Below, piece after piece: positions 1-5,626 of a stretch of 5,626 nucleotides of DNA (positions are counted from its first letter, which is position 1; each line of letters opens with the position of its first letter). Position numbers and translations under genes: made by a program. This DNA comes from Pseudomonadota bacterium (GTDB taxonomy: Bacteria; Pseudomonadota; Alphaproteobacteria; Rhizobiales; Beijerinckiaceae). The DNA lies in contig JAGWRL010000292.1 in NCBI GenBank assembly GCA_028876585.1, positions 1-5,626 of the forward strand, read 5' to 3'. Under the pieces are notes generated by a model. The model saw only the letters and a program-made list of their open reading frames with translations, did no database searches and was not told the DNA's origin.

Positions 1-512
1 ATCTCCTGCAAGTCTTCCTTGGCCTCGTCGACGCCGGCGACGTCGTCGAACGTGACGCGTCCCTGCGCCTCGTTCAGCAACTTGGCCTTCGACTTGCCAA
101 AGCCCATCGCCTTGCCGGCGCCGCCCTGCATCTGTCGCGACATGTAGATCCACACGCCGAGGAACAGCACCAGCGGCAGGCCGTTGATGAGCAGGGTCAA
201 GAGCCAGGAATTGCCGTCGGAGGGGGCGCGGGCGGTGATCGCCACGCCCTTGTTGAACAGCTTGTCGACCAGACCGGGGTCGCTCGGCGCGTAGGTCTGG
301 AACGGATGGCCGTCCTTGTAATGGCCGGAGATCTCGGGGCCCGAGATCGTCACGTCGCGCACGCGACCGCCATCGACCTCCGTCAGCAACTGGCTGAACA
401 TGATTTCGCTGTTGGCGGTTTTCTGCGCCGGGCTCTGGAACAGCGTGACCAACGCCAGCACCAGCAGGAAGATGATCACCCAGAGGGCGAAATTGCGTAA
501 GTTGGCGTTCAT
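1..512 (-). CDS. ftsH: ATP-dependent zinc metalloprotease FtsH, N-terminal part (runs off left edge)
   Basis: FtsH is a membrane-anchored hexameric AAA+ zinc protease of the inner membrane that degrades misfolded membrane proteins and short-lived regulators. About 170 codons are visible, read from ATG at 512 down to position 3; the gene is cut by the window edge. The translation starts MNANLRNFALWVIIFLLV. Transmembrane helix 1 spans about residues 9-26. The periplasmic FtsH_ext region spans about 33-100 (MFSQLLTEVDGG, VTISGPEISG). Transmembrane helix 2 spans about 103-124 (LLTLLINGLPLVLFLGVW). The Gly-rich linker GGAGKAMGFGKSKAKL follows at about 130-145, then the family hallmark TFDDVAGVDEAKEDLQE just before the AAA+ domain. 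Walker A, the SRH and the HExxH zinc site lie outside the window, so activity cannot be judged. The start is supported by an AGGA ribosome binding site 5 bases upstream. The gene is divergent from the hydroxylase-type gene at 751. Confidence 0.97.
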   Translation of the reverse strand, partial: MNANLRNFALWVIIFLLVLALVTLFQSPAQKTANSEIMFSQLLTEVDGGRVRDVTISGPEISGHYKDGHPFQTYAPSDPGLVDKLFNKGVAITARAPSDGNSWLLTLLINGLPLVLFLGVWIYMSRQMQGGAGKAMGFGKSKAKLLNEAQGRVTFDDVAGVDEAKEDLQE

Positions 513-517
513 CGCGA

Positions 518-521
518 TCCT
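518..521 (-). promoter_or_regulatory. Ribosome binding site of ftsH
   Basis: AGGA on the minus strand (TCCT on the plus strand), separated by 5 bases from the ATG at 512. It supports the chosen ftsH start. A small inverted repeat, ATCGA-cc-TCGAT at 522-533, directly abuts it and could weakly pair in the leader. Confidence 0.7.
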
Positions 522-570
522 ATCGACCTCGATTTTCCCCGGAGGGGCGGGGCTCGCGGTCCATGACGCT

Positions 571-600
571 CATTTAAGCGCAAGCGTGACGATTGCCAAG
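571..600 (-). promoter_or_regulatory. Candidate ftsH promoter
   Basis: On the minus strand, TTGGCA (599-594) is followed after exactly 17 bases by TAAATG (576-571). The -35 element matches 5 of 6 bases of TTGACA, but the -10 element matches only 3 of 6 bases of TATAAT. Including the preceding C, it also reads CTTG followed 18 bases later by CTTAAATG. That resembles the heat-shock (sigma-32) promoter layout of Alphaproteobacteria (CTTG, then C-n-TAT-type), where ftsH is known to be heat-inducible in some species. The start of transcription would fall about 50 bases before the ATG. This is a by-eye match only. Confidence 0.35.
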
Positions 601-750
601 GGAAGCACGGGCGGTTCGACTAAGGGGCGCCAAACTGAATTTACCGTGAACCCGGATCGCCGGCGCGGACGGAACTCTCCATGCCCTATCGTTAAGCAAT
701 CTAGCGCAAGTTCGTTGCCGGAAATTGACGAATTGGCGATACCGGCGGCC

Positions 751-1551
751 ATGCTCGGCGCGTTTTGCAATTCTATCGCGTGGCTGCTCCTGATCGGAGC
801 GGCAATGGGAACATTGGAATGGCTGCGTCCCGCCCATCCGGCGCAGCGCTTCCTGCGTTCCGGCTTCGTGACCGACCTGATCTACTGGCTGGCGCCCTGT
901 TTCTTCTATGGACCGCTGGCGCCGAAATCGCTTAGCGCCGCCGCCACCGCGCTGATGGGATCGACGGCGGTCGGCTTCGCCGCCATCGCGCAGCAGCCGC
1001 TGTGGGCGCAGGCGGCGGAAGCGTTCGTGCTCGCCGACTTGCTCTCCTATTGGGGCCATCGCTGGATGCACGGCCGCGCGCTGTGGGCGTTCCACGCCAT
1101 CCATCACGGCGTCGAGGAGATGGACTGGCTCTCGACCATCCGCAACCATCCCGTCAATGTCGTGGTGCAACGTATTGTGCTGACGGCGCCTTTGCTGGCG
1201 CTGGGTTTTCCCGTCCACGCGATTCTCGTGGTCGCGCCGTTCTCCGCGCTCTACAATATTTTCTGTCACGCCAATATCGACCTGCGCTTCGGCGCCTTCG
1301 GCCGCCTCTTCGTCAGCCCGGTCCTGCACCGCTGGCACCACTCGCCGGAGGGGCAGGGCTGTCACCGCAATTTCGGCGAGACGCTGGCGATCTGGGACGT
1401 GCTGTTCGGCACGTTCTATCTGCCCGACGGCGTGCCGCAGCGGCTCGGCCTCGACCACGGGCCGCCGGCAGATCTCGTCGGCCAGACCTTGTGGCCGCTG
1501 CATTATTTTCTCGCGCCGGCGCAAGCGCCCGCCGCGTCGACGGCGGACTAA
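751..1551 (+). CDS. Sterol desaturase / fatty acid hydroxylase family membrane protein
   Basis: A 266-residue integral membrane protein of the FA_hydroxylase (sterol desaturase) superfamily. These are non-haem di-iron enzymes that use O2 to hydroxylate or desaturate lipid or sterol-like substrates; the substrate here is unknown. The iron-ligand histidine clusters are all visible. They are HRWMH (103-107, HX3H), HAIHH (115-119, HX2HH), an isolated His in FCHAN (173) and HRWHH (193-197, HX2HH), followed by His205. Hydrophobic stretches lie at about 9-20, 38-55, 64-82, 141-168 and 247-255. The spacing of the histidines fits an active enzyme. The start is uncertain. ATG 751 is chosen as the first in-frame ATG before the first helix, but it has no good ribosome binding site. 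TTG 733 (with GGAA upstream) and TTG 715 are in-frame alternatives, and ATG 805 would remove part of the first helix. An open frame continues upstream to 400, but it overlaps ftsH and shows no family similarity. The stop overlaps that of the convergent permease gene. Confidence 0.88.
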   Translation: MLGAFCNSIAWLLLIGAAMGTLEWLRPAHPAQRFLRSGFVTDLIYWLAPCFFYGPLAPKSLSAAATALMGSTAVGFAAIAQQPLWAQAAEAFVLADLLSYWGHRWMHGRALWAFHAIHHGVEEMDWLSTIRNHPVNVVVQRIVLTAPLLALGFPVHAILVVAPFSALYNIFCHANIDLRFGAFGRLFVSPVLHRWHHSPEGQGCHRNFGETLAIWDVLFGTFYLPDGVPQRLGLDHGPPADLVGQTLWPLHYFLAPAQAPAASTAD

Positions 1552-4088
1552 CCCGCCCGCAGCGCCTCGGCCGGCTTGCGCCCGAGCGTGCGCCACGAAC
1601 CGATCATGCCGAGCGCCACCGTCAGCGCCAAGCCGCCGAGCGCGGCCAGCAAGGTCTGGCCCCAGACGAAGCTGAACTCGAACTGCATCACGTAAGCCAC
1701 GATCACATAGGCCGCCAAGGCGCCCGCGCCGACCCCGAACGCCGCCGTCGCCGCGCCCAGCGTCGCATATTCGAGCAGCGAGGCGCCGATCAGCCGCAGC
1801 CGCGTGGCGCCGAGAATTTTCAGCGTCACCGCATCCATCAGCCGCGCCCGCGCATTGGCAGCCAGCGCCCCGGCGAGCACCAGCACGGCGGTCGCCAGCG
1901 ACACCCCCGCCGCCGCGCGAATCGCCAGATCGAGCCGCGCCACCAGCGCCTCGACCGTCTGCAACGCCTCGCGGACCCGCACCGACACCACCTCGGGAAA
2001 ATCATGCGCCGCCGCGCGCACCAGCGCGATTTCGGCCGCCGGACTATCCTGCGCGAGTTGCGCCGTCATCAGCACCGAATGCGGCGCGCCGCGAAACGCG
2101 TCGGGCGAGAACACCAGAACGAAATTGATCGCGAAGCTGCGCCAGTCGACGCGGCGGAAGTTGGCGATCTCCGCCGTCACGTCGCGGCCGAGCACGTTGA
2201 CGGTCAGCTTGTCGCCGAGCTTCAGCCCCAGCCCGCGGGCGATGTCGCCATCGACCGAGACCAGCGGCGGCCCGCTGTAATCCGCGCGCCACCACTTGCC
2301 CGCCGTGACCTGATTGCCGGCCGGCGGCGCGGCCGAGAAGGTGACGCCGCGATCGCCCTCCAGCACCCATTGCGCGCTCTCCTTCGGCCGCACGTCCTCG
2401 GCGTTGACGCCGGCGACCCTGACGATGCGCCCGCGCATCATCGGCGCCTCGACGATTTTCGCCCCCGGCGCGCGCGCGCCGAGGAACGCCGCGAAGGCGT
2501 CGCGCTGATCGCTGCGGATGTCGACGAAATAGAAATCCGGCGCCCCCGTCGCGCCGGGGCGCAGTTGCGCGCGCAGGTTCACGTCGACCAGCGTCAGCGC
2601 CACGATCACCGCCAGCCCGAGGCCGAGCGACAGCACGACGGCGGGCGTCGGCGCGCCCGGCCGATGCAGGTTGGACAAAGCCAGCCGCCACGCCACCGGC
2701 CCGCGTCGCGGCAGCCGCCGCGCGCCCGCCATCGCCGCCATCGCCACCCCGCGCAGCGCCGCCATCGCCAGCGCCGTCGCCACCACCACCGTCAGCGCCA
2801 CCGTGCGCTGCGGACTGGCGAGAATCGCCAGCCCCGCCAGCGCCGCGCCGGCCAGCAGCGCGAAGGCGGTGTAGCGCCGGCGCGTGCGCGGCGCGTCGTC
2901 GGCGACCGAATCGCGAAACAGCGCGGTCGCGGGCAGATCATGCGCGCGCCCGAGCGGGCGGATCGAAAAGGCGAGCGCCGTCAGCAGGCCGTAGAGCACG
3001 CCGAGCGCGAGTTCGCTGAGGTAGAAACCGGGCTGGATCGGGTAGGGCGAGGCCGCGCCGGCGAGCGCGGCGACGAGATAGGGGACCGCCGCGCCAAGCG
3101 CCAGCCCGATGGCGATCGCCACCGCCGCGACAGCGAGAAACTGGATCAGCGCCAGCGCGACGATCTCCGCGCCGCTGGCGCCCAGCGCCTTCAGGATCGC
3201 CAGCGCCGGACGCTTGCGCTCGACGAAGCCGCCCGCCGCATTGCCGACGCCGACGCCGCCAACGACCAGCGAAATCAGCCCCACCAGCGCCAGAAACTCG
3301 CCGAACCGGTCTATGTTGCGGGAGAACTCCGGCGAGACGTTGGAGCGCGAGCGCACCTCCCAGCCGGCTTCGGGGAATTGCGCCTTGGCGTCGGCGATCA
3401 GCGCCTTCACCTGCGGCTCGGCCGGCGGCGCGCCGCCGGGGTTCATCTTCACCCGCGTCGTGTAGCGCACCAGCGAACCCGGCTGCACCAGCCCGCTCGC
3501 CGTCAGCGCCTGCTGGCTGACCAGCACGCGCGCGCCAAAGCCGATGCCGTTCGCCAGCCGGTCCGGCTCGGCGACGATTTTGCCGCGCACCGCGAGTTTG
3601 GCGGCGCCGATCTGAAATACATCACCGAGTTTCAGCCCGAGCCGGTCGAGCGCGATGTCGTCGACCTCCGCGCCGTAGACGTCGCCGTCGGCGGCGAAGG
3701 CGGCGGATGGCTTCAGCGCGGGCGAAAATTCCGCCTGTCCGATCGGCGGCCAGTCGGGCGCGACCGCTTTCACGTCCGCCAGCGTCGCGTCGCCCGCCGC
3801 GTTGCGCGCCATCGCCCGCAGCGTCGCCACCACGTCGAGGCGGCCGCGCCGCGCCAGCCAGCCGCGCTCCTGCGGTGAAAGCTCGCGGTGGATCACCGAG
3901 AACGAGGCGTCGCCGCCGGCGAGTTTGCGCCCCTCGCGCGCCAGCCCGTCCTGCAACGAACGCGCCAGCGAATTGACGCCGACGATGGCGGCGACGCCGA
4001 TCGCGATGCAGGCGAGAAAGATGCGCAGGCCGTGAAAGCCGCCCCGGAGATCGCGGAAGGCGAGCCGCGCCAGCGCCGCCAGCCTCAC
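1548..4088 (-). CDS. ybbP: ABC transporter permease, FtsX/MacB type (YbbP-like)
   Basis: An 846-residue permease, close in size to E. coli YbbP (about 800), that pairs with the ATPase encoded directly upstream. MacB-superfamily permeases do not form a classic channel; they couple ATP hydrolysis to movements of large periplasmic domains. Helix 1 lies at about 21-42, followed by a periplasmic domain at about 43-262. An FtsX-type helix block follows at about 264-378, then two helices at about 405-446 and another at about 483-502. A second periplasmic domain spans about 503-722, and a second FtsX block about 724-832. The protein looks internally duplicated: GLKLGD occurs at 151-156 and 621-626, and the cytoplasmic coupling motif occurs as AILKALGAS (297-305) and TLKILGAT (755-762). 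The start is GTG at 4088, whose GTGA overlaps the ATPase stop; the open frame upstream of it is only a high-GC run through the ATPase gene. The stop TAG (1550-1548) overlaps the stop of the convergent gene. Confidence 0.93.
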   Translation of the reverse strand: MRLAALARLAFRDLRGGFHGLRIFLACIAIGVAAIVGVNSLARSLQDGLAREGRKLAGGDASFSVIHRELSPQERGWLARRGRLDVVATLRAMARNAAGDATLADVKAVAPDWPPIGQAEFSPALKPSAAFAADGDVYGAEVDDIALDRLGLKLGDVFQIGAAKLAVRGKIVAEPDRLANGIGFGARVLVSQQALTASGLVQPGSLVRYTTRVKMNPGGAPPAEPQVKALIADAKAQFPEAGWEVRSRSNVSPEFSRNIDRFGEFLALVGLISLVVGGVGVGNAAGGFVERKRPALAILKALGASGAEIVALALIQFLAVAAVAIAIGLALGAAVPYLVAALAGAASPYPIQPGFYLSELALGVLYGLLTALAFSIRPLGRAHDLPATALFRDSVADDAPRTRRRYTAFALLAGAALAGLAILASPQRTVALTVVVATALAMAALRGVAMAAMAGARRLPRRGPVAWRLALSNLHRPGAPTPAVVLSLGLGLAVIVALTLVDVNLRAQLRPGATGAPDFYFVDIRSDQRDAFAAFLGARAPGAKIVEAPMMRGRIVRVAGVNAEDVRPKESAQWVLEGDRGVTFSAAPPAGNQVTAGKWWRADYSGPPLVSVDGDIARGLGLKLGDKLTVNVLGRDVTAEIANFRRVDWRSFAINFVLVFSPDAFRGAPHSVLMTAQLAQDSPAAEIALVRAAAHDFPEVVSVRVREALQTVEALVARLDLAIRAAAGVSLATAVLVLAGALAANARARLMDAVTLKILGATRLRLIGASLLEYATLGAATAAFGVGAGALAAYVIVAYVMQFEFSFVWGQTLLAALGGLALTVALGMIGSWRTLGRKPAEALRAG

Positions 4089-4819
4089 GCTTGCGCCTCG
4101 AAGCGGCCGCTGCGCATCCGGATCGTGCGGTCGCACAGGCTCGCGAGCGCGGGATCGTGCGTCACCAGCGCCAGCGTCGCGCCGCGCTCGCGCGGCAGCG
4201 CGAACAGGAGGTCGATCACCCCCTGACCGGTCGCCTCGTCGAGATTGCCGGTCGGCTCGTCGGCGATCACCAGCGACGGGCGGGCGCAAAGCGCGCGCGC
4301 CAGCGCCACCCTTTGCTGTTCGCCGCCCGAGAGCTGCGCGGGATAATGGCTCAGCCGCTCCGCCAGCCCTACGGCGGCAAGCTCCTCGCGGGCGCGGGCG
4401 CGGGCGTTGCGCGCCCCCGCCAACTCCAGCGGCACGGCGACGTTCTCCAGCGCCGTCATCGTCGTGATGAGCTGGAACGATTGGAACACGATGCCGATGC
4501 GCGCGCCGCGAAAGCGGGCGAGCGCGTCCTCGCTCATGGCGTGGATCGGCTGGCCGTCGATGAAGATCTCGCCCCGGTCGGGCCGCTCCAGCCCTGCCAT
4601 GGTCATCAGCAGCGTCGATTTGCCGGAGCCGGACGGCCCCACCAGCCCGACCGTCTCGCCGCGCGCGATGGACAGGCTGACGCCGCGCAAGATATGCACC
4701 CGTGCGGCGCCGGAGCCCAGGCTCAGGTCGACGCCGCGCAATTCGACGGCCGGCGCGGCGGCGACGGCGGGCGCTAAATCCACTAGCGCGGCGTCGCGCG
4801 AATCGCTGGGAGCGGTCAT
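4085..4819 (-). CDS. ybbA: ABC transporter ATP-binding protein (YbbA-like)
   Basis: A 244-residue ATPase subunit of the LolD/MacB/YbbA class that drives the permease encoded next. All ABC motifs are intact. Walker A is GPSGSGKST (61-69), and the Q-loop Gln113 lies in VFQSFQL, typical of this class. The signature is [15 protein letters not shown] (163-177). Walker B is LVIADE (183-188), followed by the PTGNLD stretch (189-194), and the switch histidine is His221 in VTHD. The body resembles E. coli YbbA closely ([44 protein letters not shown]). Residues 1-24 are an Ala-rich, low-complexity extension. GTG 4783 (codon 13) is therefore a possible alternative start; ATG 4819 has GAGAG 4 bases upstream on its own strand. 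The gene overlaps the downstream permease start by 4 bases (GTGA), suggesting translational coupling. It is divergent from the tesA-like hydrolase, with the two start codons sharing bases 4818-4819. Confidence 0.95.
   Translation of the reverse strand: MTAPSDSRDAALVDLAPAVAAAPAVELRGVDLSLGSGAARVHILRGVSLSIARGETVGLVGPSGSGKSTLLMTMAGLERPDRGEIFIDGQPIHAMSEDALARFRGARIGIVFQSFQLITTMTALENVAVPLELAGARNARARAREELAAVGLAERLSHYPAQLSGGEQQRVALARALCARPSLVIADEPTGNLDEATGQGVIDLLFALPRERGATLALVTHDPALASLCDRTIRMRSGRFEAQA
4808..4812 (+). promoter_or_regulatory. Ribosome binding site deciding the tesA start
   Basis: GGGAG ends 5 bases before ATG 4818. It favours this start over ATG 4851, which has only GGG immediately before it. 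The site lies inside codons 3-4 of the divergent ATPase gene. Confidence 0.55.
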
Positions 4820-5471
4820 GAAACTCTCTTGGGGGCTTGCGACATATGGGATGTTTCGCGCCGCCGTCCAGACGTTCGCCCTCGTCGCGGCGCTCGGCGC
4901 GGCTCAGGCGCGCGCGTTGAAGCTTGTGGCGCTGGGCGACAGCCTCACCGCCGGCTATGGCCTGAAAGCCGGCCAGCGCTTCCCCGAAGTTCTGGAAAAA
5001 GCTTTGCGCGCCAAGGGCTACGACGTGTCGGTGGTCAACGCCGGCGTGTCGGGCGACACGCTGGAGGACGGCCTCGCCCGGTTCGACTGGAGCGTGCCGG
5101 CGGATGCGGACGCGCTGCTGATCGAACTCGGCGCCAACGACATGTTGCGCGGCATGCCGGTCGAGGGCGCCCGGCGCGCCCTGTCGGCGATCCTGTCCAA
5201 GGCGACGCAGACCCACATCCCGACCCTGCTCGCCGGCATGAAGGCCGCGCCCAATCTAGGCCCCGATTATCGCGCCGCGTTCGACCGCATCTTCCCCGAG
5301 CTCGCCGGCCAATATGGCGTCGCGCTGTATCCGTTCTTCCTCGACGGCGTCGCCGCCGACCCCAAGCTCAACCAGCCCGACGGACTGCACCCCAACGCCG
5401 AGGGGGTCAGGATCATCGTCGAGCGGATTTTGCCGGCGGTGGCGGCGCTGCTCGACAAGGCGAAGGGGTAG
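4818..5471 (+). CDS. tesA: Periplasmic GDSL-family esterase/thioesterase (TesA-like, arylesterase)
   Basis: A 217-residue secreted SGNH/GDSL hydrolase of the TesA (thioesterase I/protease I/lysophospholipase L1) group, which cleaves acyl-CoA thioesters, lysophospholipids and small esters. A signal peptide is visible: a basic n-region (K2, R14), a hydrophobic core at about 20-29, and a cut probably after AQA (31) or ARA (33). The catalytic blocks are complete. Block I is GDSLTAGYG with nucleophile Ser42. Block II is NAGVSGDT with Gly79. Block III is GANDMLRG with Asn107. Block V is DGLHPN with Asp188 and His191. ATG 4818 is preceded by GGGAG (4808-4812) at 5 bases spacing. ATG 4851 would give a shorter signal peptide, MFRAAVQTFALVAALG, but lacks a ribosome binding site. 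Its position divergent from the ybbA/ybbP-like pair matches E. coli and suggests it handles substrates presented by that transporter. The promoter must lie inside the ATPase coding region. Confidence 0.95.
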   Translation: MKLSWGLATYGMFRAAVQTFALVAALGAAQARALKLVALGDSLTAGYGLKAGQRFPEVLEKALRAKGYDVSVVNAGVSGDTLEDGLARFDWSVPADADALLIELGANDMLRGMPVEGARRALSAILSKATQTHIPTLLAGMKAAPNLGPDYRAAFDRIFPELAGQYGVALYPFFLDGVAADPKLNQPDGLHPNAEGVRIIVERILPAVAALLDKAKG

Positions 5472-5497
5472 GGCGGCGCCGCTCAAGTCGAGCCGCC
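5472..5497 (+). other. GC-rich inverted repeat after tesA
   Basis: GGCGGC (5472-5477) and GCCGCC (5492-5497) flank a 14-base loop and begin directly after the tesA stop. The left arm also contains a self-complementary 10-mer, GCGGCGCCGC (5473-5482). No T-run follows, so it is not a canonical intrinsic terminator. It could still slow or end tesA transcription or protect the 3' end. Confidence 0.35.
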
Positions 5498-5523
5498 GTC
5501 ATTGCGAGCGCAGCGAAGCAATC
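5498..5523 (+). repeat. REP-like dispersed intergenic repeat copy
   Basis: The sequence GTCATTGCGAGCG followed by CAGCGAAGCAATC matches a very common bacterial intergenic repeat. Its forward translation gives the well-known spurious peptide HCERSEAI. It has imperfect dyad symmetry: ATTGC (5501-5505) pairs with GCAAT (5518-5522), with CGC and GCG arms inside. Identification comes from recognising the motif; copy number in this genome cannot be seen here. It lies between the tesA gene and the end of an IS110-type transposase gene. Confidence 0.75.
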
Positions 5524-5626
5524 TACCGTGTCTCAAGTCAACGCGTTTTTGAAAGTCTGGCGCGATTTGACCATGGCGTTTAGCGTGACGACGAGCTTTC
5601 GGATGACGGCGACGATGGCGAGCTTG
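5524..5626 (-). mobile_element. Probable end of an IS110-family insertion sequence
   Basis: The transposase reads toward tesA, so this is the 3' (downstream) end of the element. IS110-family elements lack terminal inverted repeats and usually make no target duplication, so the exact boundary cannot be read from the sequence. It is set here just after the REP-like repeat, which is only about 9 bases from the transposase stop. The rest of the element, including any bridge-RNA region upstream of the transposase, lies outside the window. Confidence 0.45.
5533..5626 (-). CDS. IS110-family transposase, C-terminal end (runs off right edge)
   Basis: Reading leftward from the right edge, 30 codons end in TGA (5535-5533). 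They include KLAIVAVIRKLVVTLNAMVK (residues 1-20 of the visible part). The pattern A-x-V-x-RKL-x-x-x-x-NAM-x-x is typical of the C-terminal tail of IS110/IS116/IS902 transposases, which are DEDD/serine-type enzymes guided by an element-encoded bridge RNA in studied members. Only the tail is visible, so it is unknown whether the gene is intact. The family call rests on this short segment alone. No open-frame break is seen in the visible part. Confidence 0.7.
   Translation of the reverse strand, partial: KLAIVAVIRKLVVTLNAMVKSRQTFKNALT

Larger units (their letters stand above)
513..750. other. Divergent intergenic region between ftsH and the hydroxylase-type gene
   Basis: 238 bases without a convincing gene. 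It contains the ftsH ribosome binding site and candidate promoter, listed separately, and a short GC hairpin, CCCC-gga-GGGG (537-547), that would sit in the ftsH leader. On the plus strand I see no clear promoter for the gene at 751. The best match is TTGCCG (715-720), 17 bases, then GATACC (738-743), which would give an almost leaderless transcript. Open frames crossing this region on either strand have no recognisable protein content. Confidence 0.6.

Noticed and set aside
694..703. 10-mer AAGCAATCTA shared with 5516-5525 in the REP-like repeat
   Set aside because: Only 10 bases match, with no extension to the ATTGCGAGCG half of the repeat, so it is more likely chance than a repeat remnant.
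400..750. N-terminal extension of the hydroxylase-type frame
   Set aside because: It overlaps the ftsH coding region on the opposite strand and shows no family similarity. It has no helix or histidine motif, so later starts are preferred.
570..770. A 66-codon minus-strand open frame upstream of ftsH
   Set aside because: It starts with TTG inside the divergent gene and has no clear ribosome binding site or recognisable motif. It would also cover the likely ftsH promoter.
574..1596. A 340-codon minus-strand open frame
   Set aside because: It is antisense to the hydroxylase gene, which has intact catalytic motifs. The translation is Arg/Gln/His-rich with no domain.
1002..3878. A 958-codon open frame on the plus strand
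   Set aside because: It is antisense to the permease and out of frame with the hydroxylase. The translation is an Arg/Ala/Gln/His-rich low-complexity string with no family motifs, the usual shadow of high-GC coding DNA.
4091..4777. A 228-codon plus-strand open frame
   Set aside because: It is exactly antisense to the ATPase, which has complete ABC motifs, and the product is a low-complexity shadow.
4089..5216. Upstream extension of the permease reading frame to 5216
   Set aside because: It passes through the ATPase and tesA genes in another frame and shows only Arg-rich shadow sequence. Recognisable permease sequence begins at GTG 4088.
5314..5583. An 89-codon plus-strand open frame over the end of tesA and the repeat
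   Set aside because: It is out of frame with tesA, is Ser/Arg-rich, and contains HCERSEAI, the known spurious translation of the dispersed repeat.

Overview
The window looks like a chromosomal segment of a high-GC alphaproteobacterium, probably of the Hyphomicrobiales/Rhizobiales type. That placement rests on the style of the FtsH N-terminus, the GC-rich codon use, the REP-like intergenic repeat and the tesA/ABC-transporter arrangement; the exact genus cannot be read from the sequence. It holds four complete protein genes and two genes cut by the window edges. Only about 400 bases are non-coding, and no tRNA, rRNA or CRISPR array was seen.

Layout from left to right. (1) 1-512, minus strand: the first ~170 codons of ftsH, the membrane AAA+ protease, running off the left edge. 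(2) 513-750: a divergent intergenic region with the ftsH ribosome binding site and a candidate ftsH promoter. (3) 751-1551, plus strand: a membrane di-iron enzyme of the sterol desaturase/fatty acid hydroxylase family. (4) 1548-4088, minus strand: a large FtsX/MacB-type ABC permease (YbbP-like) whose stop codon overlaps the stop of the convergent hydroxylase gene. (5) 4085-4819, minus strand: its ATPase partner (YbbA-like), joined to the permease by a 4-base GTGA stop/start overlap. (6) 4818-5471, plus strand: a TesA-type secreted GDSL hydrolase whose start codon overlaps that of the ATPase. (7) 5472-5532: a GC-rich inverted repeat and a REP-like dispersed repeat. (8) 5533-5626, minus strand: the last 30 codons of an IS110-family transposase, whose body lies beyond the right edge.

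How the genes work together: items 4-6 reproduce the ybbP-ybbA/tesA neighbourhood known from E. coli. An ABC ATPase and a MacB-superfamily permease with large periplasmic domains sit next to a periplasmic ester/thioester hydrolase. The likely joint role is to lift lipid-like or other hydrophobic esters from the inner membrane and hydrolyse them in the periplasm. The convergent lipid-hydroxylase-type gene is a possible, unproven, fifth lipid-related component. The window is mostly ordinary chromosome. The points most worth a second look are the extreme compaction of the gene junctions (overlapping starts and overlapping stops) and the IS110 end lying beside a REP-like repeat.
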